Part shown: in pieces, positions 17,491-25,213 of the stretch
How positions within the stretch are numbered: the first letter of the stretch is position 1
Layout of the letters: each line of letters opens with the position of its first letter
DNA from: Natrarchaeobaculum aegyptiacum
Lineage (GTDB): Archaea; Halobacteriota; Halobacteria; Halobacteriales; Natrialbaceae
Length of the DNA: 64,000 bases
NCBI RefSeq assembly: GCF_002156705.1
Contig: NZ_CP019893.1
Location: forward strand, 1,798,001 to 1,862,000
Direction of reading: 5' to 3'
The notes under the pieces: model-generated
What the model saw: only the letters and a program-made list of their open reading frames with translations
Told to the model about the DNA's origin: nothing
Database searches by the model: none
Translations under genes and position numbers: made by a program

Positions 17491-18663
17491 TTACGTCTCT
17501 TCGCCACTCGAGCCTTCTCCACTCGAGCCTTCTCCCCTCGAGCCTTCTCCCCTCGAGTCGTCTGTTGTCGTCTCGCCCGGAATCTCGACGTCGGCGGGGA
17601 GTACGAGTCTCCGTTCGGTGTACTCGAGGCCGTTCTTCCGCTGATTTCGTTTGCGGACTGCGACGCGGTTGTTCGACAGGTCGAGAACGGCGTCGATCAC
17701 CCTCGAGACGAGTTTCTTCGCGTAGGTATCGCTGATGCCGGGTTCCTGTCTGCGAATCCAGTGTTTGAGATCGCTGGCTGTGACGTACTCCGCGATGTCC
17801 TTGCAGCCGGGCTCCCACGGGTCATCACCGACGCTCGGATCGGTTCGGGCCTGCCAGAGTTTCGCGGCGAGGCGCGTCGGTAACGCGTTCGCCGCCGAGC
17901 GCAACATCTCGTCGTCCATCCGGGCCAGTTGCTGAATCGGCAGGAGGTCGCCATAGGCGAGTGTGACGGACCCTCCACGCTCGAGCGGGTCGGCCTGCTC
18001 CGGTAATCGGTAGTATTGCCGCCCGTCGTCCTTCCGGATTCGCTCGAGTCGGTTCTCGGGTACCTCGACGGTGTCCACGTCGACGGTCGCTGCGAGCAGG
18101 TGGGCTCCCTTCTCGAGTTCGCGGGACTGGAGTTCGGCGATCCGGTCTTTGTTGGCCGCGAGCTTGCGTTCGTGGGCTGTGAGGCGGGCCTCGATGGGGT
18201 CCGGGTCTGTGGGGGTGGTCTGGTCGTGGGTGGTGTGGGTCTCGTCGGGTTCGTCGGTCTGGTGGGTTTCGGTGGTCTCGTCGGGTTCGTTGGCCTCGAG
18301 CCCGTCCAGCCGGTCGACCGTGGTCGACAGCTGCGTCTCGAGCTGGGTGACGGTCTGCTCGAGGGTGGTGAGGCGGTCGTGGTCGTCGTGGTCCTGATCG
18401 GATCGTGGTGCGTCCGCTCGAGTCCCCTCACCCTCGAGTCGGTCGCGATCGGTTCGGGCTGCCTGCTGATCGGCCTCGAGTCGTTCGACTCGAACCACCA
18501 GTTCGTCGACTCGCCTCGTCAGATCGTCCAGCGCGGTCAGCAAGTGCTCGAGTGACGCCGACTGGGTGTGGTGCTCGCGTGGCTGGTGGTCATGCTCGCG
18601 CTCGGCTCTGGGTTCGGATTCAGGCGGCTGGCGTGGTGACTCCTCGTCGTCTCCGTCACTCAT
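17491..18663 (-). CDS. Acidic coiled-coil protein with predicted C-terminal winged-helix domain, unknown function
   Basis: The protein has 390 residues (ATG 18663; ATG 18669 is possible). Order: acidic, disordered N-terminus (1-35); heptad-rich coiled coils (about 38-75, 95-125 and 165-200) separated by Thr/Asp/Glu linkers; then a folded region (about 205-360) including DIAEYVTASDLKHWIRRQEP, a KKLVSRVIDAVL helix and a basic strand pair (RVAVRKRNQRKNGL...YTERRLVLP) that looks like the recognition part and wing of a winged helix; then a Gly/Ser/Glu tail. It overlaps the stop of the upstream partner by 8 nt, so they are coupled. A decayed copy of its 3' end lies at 15669. Function not recognised; DNA binding is inferred. 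Confidence 0.78.
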   Translation of the reverse strand: MSDGDDEESPRQPPESEPRAEREHDHQPREHHTQSASLEHLLTALDDLTRRVDELVVRVERLEADQQAARTDRDRLEGEGTRADAPRSDQDHDDHDRLTTLEQTVTQLETQLSTTVDRLDGLEANEPDETTETHQTDEPDETHTTHDQTTPTDPDPIEARLTAHERKLAANKDRIAELQSRELEKGAHLLAATVDVDTVEVPENRLERIRKDDGRQYYRLPEQADPLERGGSVTLAYGDLLPIQQLARMDDEMLRSAANALPTRLAAKLWQARTDPSVGDDPWEPGCKDIAEYVTASDLKHWIRRQEPGISDTYAKKLVSRVIDAVLDLSNNRVAVRKRNQRKNGLEYTERRLVLPADVEIPGETTTDDSRGEGSRGEGSSGEGSSGEET

Positions 18664-19192
18664 CGTCATCACCGCTACGGGTTGGCTCGCTCGAGTCTGT
18701 GAGTGAGTCGGCTGGGTTGGTGGGTGAGTGGTCGCTCGAGTCGGCTGGGTCAGTGGGTGAGTGGTCGCTCGAGTCGGCTGGGTCAGTGGGTGAGTGGTCG
18801 CTCGAGTCGGCTGGGTCAGTGGGTGAGTGGCCGCTCGAGTCGGCTGGGTCAGTGGGTGAGTGGCCGCTCGAGTCGCTGGTCGAATTCGCTGTCGACCCGT
18901 CACCCGGTCGGTACGAAATCGCCCCCTCCGGGCCGAGCACCGTCAACCCGACCTGACTCGCCTCCGCCCTGATCTGGAGCAGGTGTCGGCGGACTGCCTG
19001 TCGCTCCCGATCGGACAGGTCGTCGATCGCGTCGTCTTCGGGGGCCGGGGCCTCGAGCGCCGCGAGCAAGGTACTGGTCAGGGCGTCGACCTGCTCGAGG
19101 TGACTGTGAATCAGTTCGGGGGTGGGGTGGTCTCGAGTCGGTGCGTCCGGTCGGTCGGGGCTTTGATTACCCCGTGAATCGTCGTTGGACAT
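18656..19192 (-). CDS. Repeat-tailed acidic protein, partner of the coiled-coil gene, unknown function
   Basis: The protein has 178 residues, first gene of a two-gene operon. After an acidic start there is a helical core (about 22-85) with ELIHSHLEQVDALTSTLLAAL and LSDRERQAVRRHLLQIRAEA, a short strand segment (VGLTVLGPEGAISY), then five 11-residue repeats SS(G/D)HSPT(D/N)PAD and a Ser/Asp tail. The core could form a helical hairpin for oligomerisation. The stop overlaps the next start. A relic of its N-terminus lies at 20200-20275, in the same orientation. Confidence 0.75.
   Translation of the reverse strand: MSNDDSRGNQSPDRPDAPTRDHPTPELIHSHLEQVDALTSTLLAALEAPAPEDDAIDDLSDRERQAVRRHLLQIRAEASQVGLTVLGPEGAISYRPGDGSTANSTSDSSGHSPTDPADSSGHSPTDPADSSDHSPTDPADSSDHSPTDPADSSDHSPTNPADSLTDSSEPTRSGDDDE
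18707..18871 (-). repeat. Five tandem 33-bp in-frame repeats
   Basis: Five near-identical 33-bp units encode SS(G/D)HSPT(D/N)PAD at residues 108-162 of the gene at 18656-19192. They are contiguous with no unique spacers, so this is a coding minisatellite and not a CRISPR. Confidence 0.94.
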
Positions 19193-19435
19193 GGCTTCCG
19201 TAGGTGCGTTACGGGAGCTGTGGCAGGGGGTGCGCTACCACCACCCTGCTATTCTGCGGACAATCTCGAGTGATCAGTCCGAAGTATCCCGTTGGCCTGT
19301 ATTGTATTCTGCTCTACAAAAAACTATTCTATAAGCAGTTTGGAAAACCTATACAGTCGCTAAAGCAACCTTATAGCTGTTAGGATCTCTCTTCTTGCGT
19401 ACTTTCTTTGAACACTGCTTTACATAGCTAGAGAG

Positions 19436-19696
19436 ATGCGAAAGCGAGCCGACTGGATGACCCGGACGGACGACGAGATACTCGAGTACCTTGACGAGCA
19501 GGGTGCAGGCACTCCCAAGGCGATCGCCGATGCGATCGATCGAAATAACCAGTACATCGGGGTCCGGTGTCGGACGCTCGCTTCCTACGGATTGGTGGAG
19601 AAACCGTCTCGAGGATTCTACGTGATTACCGACGACGGTCGTTCCTATCTGGAAGGCGAACTCGATGCCAGCAAACTCACCGAAAGCGAGCAGTAA
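19436..19696 (+). CDS. Small winged-helix DNA-binding protein 1
   Basis: The protein has 86 residues, almost all one winged helix of the haloarchaeal phage PhiH1-repressor-like/MarR type: WMTRTDDEILEYL (helix 1), a TPKAIADAIDRNNQYIGVRCRTLASYGLV helix-turn-helix, and a FYVITDDGRSYLEGELD wing and last helix. First of four related genes in a row. It is divergent from the unknown two-gene operon, with a 243-bp AT-rich gap between the starts, so control of that operon is a reasonable guess. Confidence 0.8.
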   Translation: MRKRADWMTRTDDEILEYLDEQGAGTPKAIADAIDRNNQYIGVRCRTLASYGLVEKPSRGFYVITDDGRSYLEGELDASKLTESEQ

Positions 19697-19807
19697 CTGC
19701 TCTCTCAACGGGTGCTTGCGTAACGACCTGCAGTGGAAATCGCCGGCGAGCAGATACACTCGAGAAGTAAAACGTATCTTCTGGTCGACCGCAGCTACGG
19801 CTAACGC

Positions 19808-20116
19808 ATGCGAGCCCGTGTCTCGTGGATGAATCAGGCAGACGATGCCATCCTCGAGTACCTTCAGGAACTCGAGACGGAACCGGGCCACCGAATTTCG
19901 CTGCCACCAACTACCGTCTGGTACAACCTCGTCGAACAACTCGGCGTACTCGACCGTAGCCAGAACACGATCGCCCGTCGCATGAACATCCTCTCCGAGG
20001 CTGGCCTGCTCGAGAAAACCGACGAAAAACGCGGCTACTACCGACTCACGGATCGCGGCATCGCATATCTCGAGGGCGAACTCGAGGCTGCTGACCTCGA
20101 ACTCGAGGACGACTGA
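19808..20116 (+). CDS. Small winged-helix DNA-binding protein 2
   Basis: The protein has 102 residues with the same plan as its neighbours: VSWMNQADDAILEYLQEL, a longer insertion (about 23-42, GHRISLPPTTVWYNL), the helix-turn-helix with NTIARRMNILSEAGLLEK, and a YYRLTDRGIAYLEGELEAADLE wing and tail. The insertion before the helix-turn-helix sets it apart from the other three. The 3' flank resembles that of the third copy. Confidence 0.8.
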   Translation: MRARVSWMNQADDAILEYLQELETEPGHRISLPPTTVWYNLVEQLGVLDRSQNTIARRMNILSEAGLLEKTDEKRGYYRLTDRGIAYLEGELEAADLELEDD

Positions 20117-20199
20117 TTCTGGACGCTGTCTCGAGAGTGCGAATGGCTGCTGAGTCGGAACCCACTGACCGTGGTGTAGGCTGAAATAGACTCGAGTCA

Positions 20200-20275
20200 G
20201 CGCGTCGAACTCGAGTGCTGGCAACAGGCATGGTCTGTCGGGGGTTCCGTTCTCCCGTGAGTCGTCGCTTGACAT
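20200..20275 (-). pseudogene. Relic of the 5' end of the repeat-tailed gene (18656-19192)
   Basis: From ATG 20275 on the minus strand the reading MSSDDSRENGTPDRP resembles the first 15 residues of the intact protein (MSNDDSRGNQSPDRP), followed after a deletion by ALEFDALTRVYF against LEQVDALTSTLL. The flank before the ATG (CATGGCTTC... on the plus strand) also matches. Nothing of the core or the repeats follows. The remaining parts of 20117-20505 hold no gene apart from the duplicated upstream element. Confidence 0.7.
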
Positions 20276-20357
20276 GGCTTCTGTCGGCTGGATGCGGGAG
20301 CTACCTGCGGACTCGGGAGCTACCACCGGTCTGCGTTCTGGGGCTCGTCGCCGTGGC

Positions 20358-20422
20358 GAGTCACGGATAGCTTCCGTAGTGGCGACTATATTCTCCACTG
20401 ACATAAGTTTTGACAACGTACG
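20358..20422 (+). repeat. Duplicated upstream element, copy A
   Basis: This 65-bp stretch upstream of the third winged-helix gene matches copy B (20861-20925) at about 58 of 65 positions, including a block TTCTCCACTGACATAAG that is identical in both. It contains TATA-like and TTTTGAC segments and probably carries the promoter or an operator; weaker similarity extends about 35 bp further upstream. Confidence 0.85.
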
Positions 20423-20505
20423 ATGTTATTTTAGCGTATCGATTGGGCATATTGCTCTGCAGATAGTGCTGCTTTTTCTACTCCGATGCTGGCTATTCTC
20501 GAACG

Positions 20506-20763
20506 ATGGTCGAGCGGGTTTCGTGGATGGCACCTGTCGATTACGAGATCATGCTCTTTTTCGACGAGTATCCGATTCTGGTCTCCCCGAAGATACTCGC
20601 CGTCAATATCGACTACGATCGCCACTACGTCAGTCGACGATGCAGTGCACTTTCGGATGCTGGTCTTCTGGAACCCGTCGACACTGGCCTCTACCAGCTT
20701 ACCGACACCGGCCGCGACTATCTCGAGGGCGACCTTGACGTGTGCGAACTCGAGGACGACTGA
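20506..20763 (+). CDS. Small winged-helix DNA-binding protein 3
   Basis: The protein has 85 residues. VERVSWMAPVDYEIMLFFDEYP opens the fold; VSPKILAVNIDYDRHYVSRRCSALSDAGLL is the helix-turn-helix; LYQLTDTGRDYLEGDLDVCELEDD is the wing and acidic end. It is the closest paralogue of the gene at 21011 at both DNA and protein level, and both follow copies of the same 65-bp upstream element. Confidence 0.82.
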   Translation: MVERVSWMAPVDYEIMLFFDEYPILVSPKILAVNIDYDRHYVSRRCSALSDAGLLEPVDTGLYQLTDTGRDYLEGDLDVCELEDD

Positions 20764-20860
20764 TTCCGGTCGCCGTCTCGAGGGTGTGAGTGACCGTCGA
20801 TCCATCATCGGGAGTCATTGTTGCTACCACTGGCCCACTGCTGGAACCCATCGCCGCAGA

Positions 20861-20925
20861 GAGTCGCGTATAGCTTCCGTAGTGTCGACGATGTTCTCCA
20901 CTGACATAAGTTTTGACTACATACG
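20861..20925 (+). repeat. Duplicated upstream element, copy B
   Basis: Second copy of the 65-bp element at 20358-20422, preceding the fourth winged-helix gene. Together with the similar coding sequence it shows that gene and control region were duplicated as one unit. Confidence 0.85.
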
Positions 20926-21010
20926 TCGTTCTCACGGAACTACGAAAGTCGTCTACTACTCTCTGGATACTACTGATTTTTCCGTTCAGCTACCGGCACA
21001 TCGTGAATAG

Positions 21011-21274
21011 ATGGTCGAGCGGGTTTCGTGGATGGCTCCAGTGGACTACGAGATCATGCTGTTCTTCGACGAGCACGCCATTCAGGTCTCCCCGCGAGTC
21101 CTCGCCGCAAACATCGACTACGACCGACAGTACGTGAGCAAGCGCTGCCGGGTGCTTTCCGAGGCAGACCTTCTGGAATCTGTCCAAACTGGCCTCTACC
21201 AGCTTACCGACACCGGACACGACTATCTCGAGGGCGAGCTTGACGTGCGCGAACTCGAGGACGACGAGGACTGA
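21011..21274 (+). CDS. Small winged-helix DNA-binding protein 4
   Basis: The protein has 87 residues, nearly identical in its first 20 residues to copy 3 (VERVSWMAPVDYEIMLFFDE). The helix-turn-helix has VSPRVLAANIDYDRQYVSKRCRVLSEADLL, followed by the LYQLTDTGHDYLEGELDVREL wing and an acidic tail. Divergence is concentrated around the recognition helix and its following turn, so the copies may read different operators or form mixed dimers. Confidence 0.82.
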   Translation: MVERVSWMAPVDYEIMLFFDEHAIQVSPRVLAANIDYDRQYVSKRCRVLSEADLLESVQTGLYQLTDTGHDYLEGELDVRELEDDED

Positions 21275-21302
21275 GGGTTCTACGACTGGGAGTACAACAC
21301 TC

Positions 21303-21410
21303 TGAAAGCCCCTGCCGCGCTCGGCGGCTGCGACTCGCTGCGCTCCTCGTTTCACTGCGGTGCTTGCTTCGTCTCGCTCGCCGAGCCCGCCAGCCCCTTT
21401 CATTCCCACC
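21303..21410 (+). repeat. GC-rich dispersed intergenic repeat, copy 1
   Basis: The ends TGAAAGCCCC and CCCCTTTCATTCC enclose GC-rich sequence with short internal palindromes. Two more copies with the same end motifs occur at 24809-24913 and (inverted) 25091-25213. No reading frame of haloarchaeal character; identity unknown. Confidence 0.55.
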
Positions 21411-21496
21411 CTGGTGGTTGGCCGGGTGGCTGTTGCTCGGTGGGTAGCGCGATAAAAAATGACGCGAGTGGTGGTCGGTCGTCGTGGGTCTCCGTC

Positions 21497-21847
21497 CTAG
21501 CGGCGGACGGCGAGCACGACGGCCGAGAGCAGTGCGGCTACGGCGACGAAGGCCCCGAAGCCGGGGATTCCGTCGTCATCGTCGTCTGCGACGTCGTCAG
21601 CCGGATCGTCGGCCGGGTCGTCGTCCGCGACGGGGTCGTCATCTGCTGGGTCGTCATCCGCGACTGGGTCATCGTCTGCTGGGTCGTCGTCTGCGACCGC
21701 GGTGTCATCGGCTGGGTCGTCGTCTGCGACATCGTCGTCATCGTCGTCAGCTGGTGGTGATGCACCACCGCCACCGCCACCGGGGCTGGTGTCATCGGTC
21801 TCTTCTTCCTCTTCGAACGTTCCCGCTGGGAACTCGAGGTCTACTTC
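21497..21847 (-). pseudogene. 3' remnant of a PGF-CTERM surface protein gene
   Basis: The minus strand reads an acidic linker with ADDDPADDDPV repeats, then IPGFGAF, a hydrophobic helix and RR before the TAG. This is the PGF-CTERM tripartite signal recognised by archaeosortase ArtA, normally the last 25 residues of an S-layer-anchored secreted protein. The frame upstream of about 21848 runs antisense into the regulator gene and has no signal peptide or domain, so only about 116 C-terminal residues remain. Confidence 0.7.
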
Positions 21848-23047
21848 GTGGACGCCGGACTCGAGTACGTGAGCGACCTCAACGAGACGATCCGGTCGCT
21901 GTACACGGCGCTGATCGACGCCGACTCTCGAGCCGAGATTCACCGCTCTGTCTGTCAGGCGCTGACGACGATCGACCGTGTCGACGCTGCCTGGATCGGG
22001 ACGGTCGATCACGACCGGAACGTGGTCGAACCCGCCGCACAGGCACACCTCCCGCCGGAGTTTCTGGACGACCAGTCGTTCTCGCTCGCCGACGACCGGC
22101 CAGCGCCCGAAGCGCAGGTTGCAGACGAGCGAACGGTCGTCGACGTCGATCGGATTCCGGTCGGCGTCCACGAGGAGCCGTGGCGAAACACGGCGTTGAT
22201 CCACGGCTTCCGGTCGGTCGTCGCCGTCCCGATTCGACACGAGGAACTGTTTTACGGGACGCTTACCGTCTACAGTACCGAGACGGACGCACTCGACGAG
22301 CGAACGACGCGCCTCCTCGAGGAGTTCGGGACGCTGGTCGGGTTCGTCACGAACGCCGTCGAGCGCCGGGATGCCTTCGGTGACGACCAGATGGTCGATC
22401 TCACTGTCGACGTCGAACCCGGCGAGGAAGACGTCTGCGTGGCCCTCGCGTCCAGACTCGAGACGACCGTCGAGGTCGGGAACGTGACCCGTCGGAATCG
22501 CAACTCGCACGTGCTCCACTGTTCGATCGACGACGTCGATCCCGGGACGGTGACCGACGTGGTCGCGGAGATTCCGGGTCTCGAGTCGATCCGCCCGCTT
22601 TCTGAATCTGCCAGCACGGCCTACGAACTCGTCGTCGTCGACCAGTGTGTCGCCTCGCGGGCGGTCCCGATCAGTGCGCTCCTTCGGTCGATCCGGGTCA
22701 CGCCGACGAACTGTCAGATCGTCTTTTCGGTCCCCGAGTACAGGGACTATCAGCGATTCCTCGAGCAGGTTCGTGACGTCTTTTCGGCTGCTACGCTCGT
22801 GGCCAAGCGACAGGCGTCGGAAGCCGGCTCCGTTCCCGTTCCGGAACTGCTCGAGGCGTCTCTCTCGGAGAAGCAAGACGAAGCGCTGCGAACGGCCTAT
22901 CACAGCGGCTACTTCGACGACGATCGAAAGCGAACGGGTGCAGAGATCGCCACGTCGCTGGGGATCGCCCAGCCGACGTTCTCGAAGCGACTGCGCTCCG
23001 CCCAGCGGGATCTTCTGGCCGCTATTCTCGAATCCGACTCCCTCTAG
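21848..23047 (+). CDS. GAF / HTH_10 (bacterio-opsin-activator type) transcriptional regulator
   Basis: The protein has 399 residues. A GAF domain (about 15-175) follows a helix DLNETIRSLYTALIDADSRAEI; a middle region of the bat type (about 185-315) precedes the C-terminal HTH_10 (about 338-392) with LSEKQDEALRTAYHSGYFD and GAEIATSLGIAQPTFSKRLRSAQRDLL. Such proteins regulate redox- or light-linked genes. The GTG start sits where the PGF-CTERM remnant ends; many relatives carry a PAS or receiver domain before the GAF, so this one may be 5'-truncated. GTG 21869 is an alternative start. Confidence 0.83.
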   Translation: MDAGLEYVSDLNETIRSLYTALIDADSRAEIHRSVCQALTTIDRVDAAWIGTVDHDRNVVEPAAQAHLPPEFLDDQSFSLADDRPAPEAQVADERTVVDVDRIPVGVHEEPWRNTALIHGFRSVVAVPIRHEELFYGTLTVYSTETDALDERTTRLLEEFGTLVGFVTNAVERRDAFGDDQMVDLTVDVEPGEEDVCVALASRLETTVEVGNVTRRNRNSHVLHCSIDDVDPGTVTDVVAEIPGLESIRPLSESASTAYELVVVDQCVASRAVPISALLRSIRVTPTNCQIVFSVPEYRDYQRFLEQVRDVFSAATLVAKRQASEAGSVPVPELLEASLSEKQDEALRTAYHSGYFDDDRKRTGAEIATSLGIAQPTFSKRLRSAQRDLLAAILESDSL

Positions 23048-23100
23048 TCCCTCGTCCCGCGAGCCGGACGCTTTTGCCTACCCGGCCCCAACCGGAGTCC

Positions 23101-24147
23101 ATGCAAATCGTGACGACGCTCCCGTCGGCGACCGAGACGGTCGCCCGGCTGGGCCTCGAGCCGGTCGGTGTCTCCCACGAGTGTGACTATCCGCCGGGCG
23201 TCGAGTCCCGGCCCTCGATCACGCGCTCGCGCGTCGACGCACGTGGCTCGAGCGCCGAGATCGATCGGCAGGTACTCTCGGTTACAGGCACGGATGGGGA
23301 CGGTGACACCGACACGGGCGTCTACGACGTCGACGCCGAGACGCTCGAGGCCCTCGAGCCGGAGCTGATCGTCACGCAGGGGATGTGTGACGTCTGTGCG
23401 GTCGACGAGGTTGTCGTCGCCGACGCCGTCGATCAAATCAGTGCCGATCCGGAGGTGTTGACGACCGATCCGCACACCGTCGGGGACGTGCTGGACGACG
23501 TCGAGCGGATCGGCCGGGCAGTTGGCCGGGCGGGTCGAGCCGTGGACGTACGCCGGCGACTCGAGGAGCGAATCGATCGCGTGCGCGAGCGGACGGCCGG
23601 CCTCGAGCCGGACGAGCGCCCGCGGGTGGCCATCTTCGACTGGACCGATCCCGTGATGATCGCGGGTCACTGGACGGCGGAACTGGTCGAGTGGGCCGGT
23701 GGTGAGTACGGGCTGGCCGGCGTTGGCGACCGGTCACAACCCCGCGAGTGGGCCGACATCCGCGAGTACGACCCCGAGGTCGTGATCGTCGGCCCCTGTG
23801 GGTTCGACCTCGAGCAGGTCGCCGATAACCGGACGGACCTCACCGAACGCGAGGGCTGGGCGGACCTGACGGCCGTTCGTGAGGGTCGCGTCTGGGCGAT
23901 GGATGGCAACCACTACCTGAATCGACCGGGGCCCCGGCTGGTCGAGACGCTCGAGGCGCTCGCCCGGATCGTCCAGCCCGATCGGTTCGGCGACGCCGCG
24001 TCCGAGGCTGCAGGTGACACACTCGAGGCCGGCGATGGGGCAGTTACGGTCGACGGCGACACACTCAAGGTCGACGGCGAACCGATCGCCATGCCGTTCG
24101 CCGACCTGACGGGCCGACTCGAGGCCGGGGGCCAGCCCAGCGTCTGA
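23101..24147 (+). CDS. BtuF-like (cobalamin/siderophore) substrate-binding-family protein without signal peptide
   Basis: The protein has 348 residues and the fold signature of class III binding proteins: IVTTLPSATETVARLGL-PVGVSHECDYPPG at the N-terminus, LEPELIVTQGMCDVCAV, the long central helix (about 140-170) and GGEYGLAGVGDRS...PEVVIVGPCGFDLEQ. Known relatives capture vitamin B12 or ferric complexes for ABC import. Here the start MQIVTTLPS enters the fold directly, with no Tat/Sec signal or lipobox, so a cytosolic role is likely. The JAMM gene follows after 6 nt. Confidence 0.8.
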   Translation: MQIVTTLPSATETVARLGLEPVGVSHECDYPPGVESRPSITRSRVDARGSSAEIDRQVLSVTGTDGDGDTDTGVYDVDAETLEALEPELIVTQGMCDVCAVDEVVVADAVDQISADPEVLTTDPHTVGDVLDDVERIGRAVGRAGRAVDVRRRLEERIDRVRERTAGLEPDERPRVAIFDWTDPVMIAGHWTAELVEWAGGEYGLAGVGDRSQPREWADIREYDPEVVIVGPCGFDLEQVADNRTDLTEREGWADLTAVREGRVWAMDGNHYLNRPGPRLVETLEALARIVQPDRFGDAASEAAGDTLEAGDGAVTVDGDTLKVDGEPIAMPFADLTGRLEAGGQPSV

Positions 24148-24153
24148 TCCCCG

Positions 24154-24666
24154 ATGGCTCCTGAATCGCCACCCGAAGACGGGCCAGTGCTCCGGGTGCC
24201 AGCAGAAATCCGCGACGCGATCCTCGAGCGCGCTCGCGCGGGCGAACCCGAAGAAATATGCGGTGTCTTCGGCGGGACGTTCGACCCGGAAGAGAGCCGC
24301 GTCCAGTCCCAGTATCCGGCCGACAACGTCGCCGATACCCCCCGGACCCGCTATCGGATCGATCCCGAAGCCCAGCTCGAGATTTTCGACCGGCTCGAGG
24401 CTCGCGGCGAGTCGATCGTCGGATTCTACCACTCACACCCGGCGGGCCCGCCACACCCCAGCGAGACCGATGCCGCGGCGGCCGCCTGGCCGGATCGATC
24501 GTACCTGATCGTCTCGCTCGAGCCCCGGGTCGTTGGGTCGTGGCGCTGGCGTACGACCGACGATGGTGACGACGGTGTCGATGGTGACGATACTACCGAC
24601 GGCGACCGTGCTGCGGAGACGGGACACGACGGGACGTTCGAACGTGAACGGCTCGTCCTCGAGTGA
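24154..24666 (+). CDS. JAMM/MPN+ metalloprotease (desampylase-like)
   Basis: The protein has 170 residues with a complete JAMM motif: Glu33/34 in EPEEICGV and H-x-H-x7-S-x2-D formed by His93, His95, Ser103 and Asp106. The haloarchaeal relative HvJAMM1 removes ubiquitin-like SAMP proteins from conjugates. Residues 1-10 and the Asp-rich stretch 130-160 are flexible. It lies 6 nt after the BtuF-like gene and is probably cotranscribed. SAMPs also act in sulfur transfer for molybdopterin, and MoaE is in this window, but that link is inference. Confidence 0.85.
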   Translation: MAPESPPEDGPVLRVPAEIRDAILERARAGEPEEICGVFGGTFDPEESRVQSQYPADNVADTPRTRYRIDPEAQLEIFDRLEARGESIVGFYHSHPAGPPHPSETDAAAAAWPDRSYLIVSLEPRVVGSWRWRTTDDGDDGVDGDDTTDGDRAAETGHDGTFERERLVLE

Positions 24667-24808
24667 GCGAGTTCCCGAACGCGACGTTGATCTCGAGTGG
24701 CCGGCTTTCGAACTGTGCTGGTTCCAACACCCCAACTAGTAGTGTATCAAGTATACTCTCATCAATCCAGCCACCAGTTTGAGAAAATCACAGAGAATGA
24801 GAACACGA

Positions 24809-24913
24809 CGAAAGCCCTCAGCACGCTCACGCCCGCTCAGCCGGATATCCTCGCTCGCGCTCGGATAGAGCCGCCTGAGCGACCGCGAGCGCGCTTCGCC
24901 CTTTCAATCCACC
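24809..24913 (+). repeat. GC-rich dispersed intergenic repeat, copy 2
   Basis: CGAAAGCCC and CCCTTTCAATCC form its ends, as in copy 1. It lies in the 696-bp gene-free stretch 24667-25362, whose outer parts are AT-richer and show nothing else recognisable. Confidence 0.5.
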
Positions 24914-25090
24914 AGGGACGCAGTTGGCCTGCCCTTCCCCGAGTCACGCGCCACCGCGCGGCTTGCGCGGTGACGCGTTCCCGGCCGGCTGGCGCGCAGA
25001 CGAGCCGTCCGAGCACTGTGAGGACGGTTCGTCGAAGCGCGAGGGGCGAGCGAACGCAGTGAGCGAGTCGGATGGGGAGGGTGTGGCCTG

Positions 25091-25213
25091 GGAGGAATGA
25101 AAGGGGCCGGTGCGGTCGCGGCCGCTGGTGGCCGGTAGCACCGCAGGTGAGCGGAGCGAGGCGAGGCGCGCACGACGCCAGCGGCCGCGAGCGGGCCGGG
25201 GGCTTTCGAGGTG
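25091..25213 (-). repeat. GC-rich dispersed intergenic repeat, copy 3 (inverted)
   Basis: The same end motifs occur in opposite orientation (GGAATGAAAGGGG ... GGGGGCTTTCGAGGTG). Copies 2 and 3 face each other about 180 bp apart, so the pair could form a large inverted structure. Confidence 0.5.

Noticed and set aside
18707-18871. 33-bp repeats as a possible CRISPR array
   Set aside because: The units are contiguous, without unique spacers, and in frame with a coding sequence.
21848-22903. Minus-strand extension of the PGF-CTERM frame as an intact gene of about 468 residues
   Set aside because: That part is antisense to a well-formed GAF/HTH_10 protein and lacks a signal peptide, so only the C-terminal part is accepted as a remnant.
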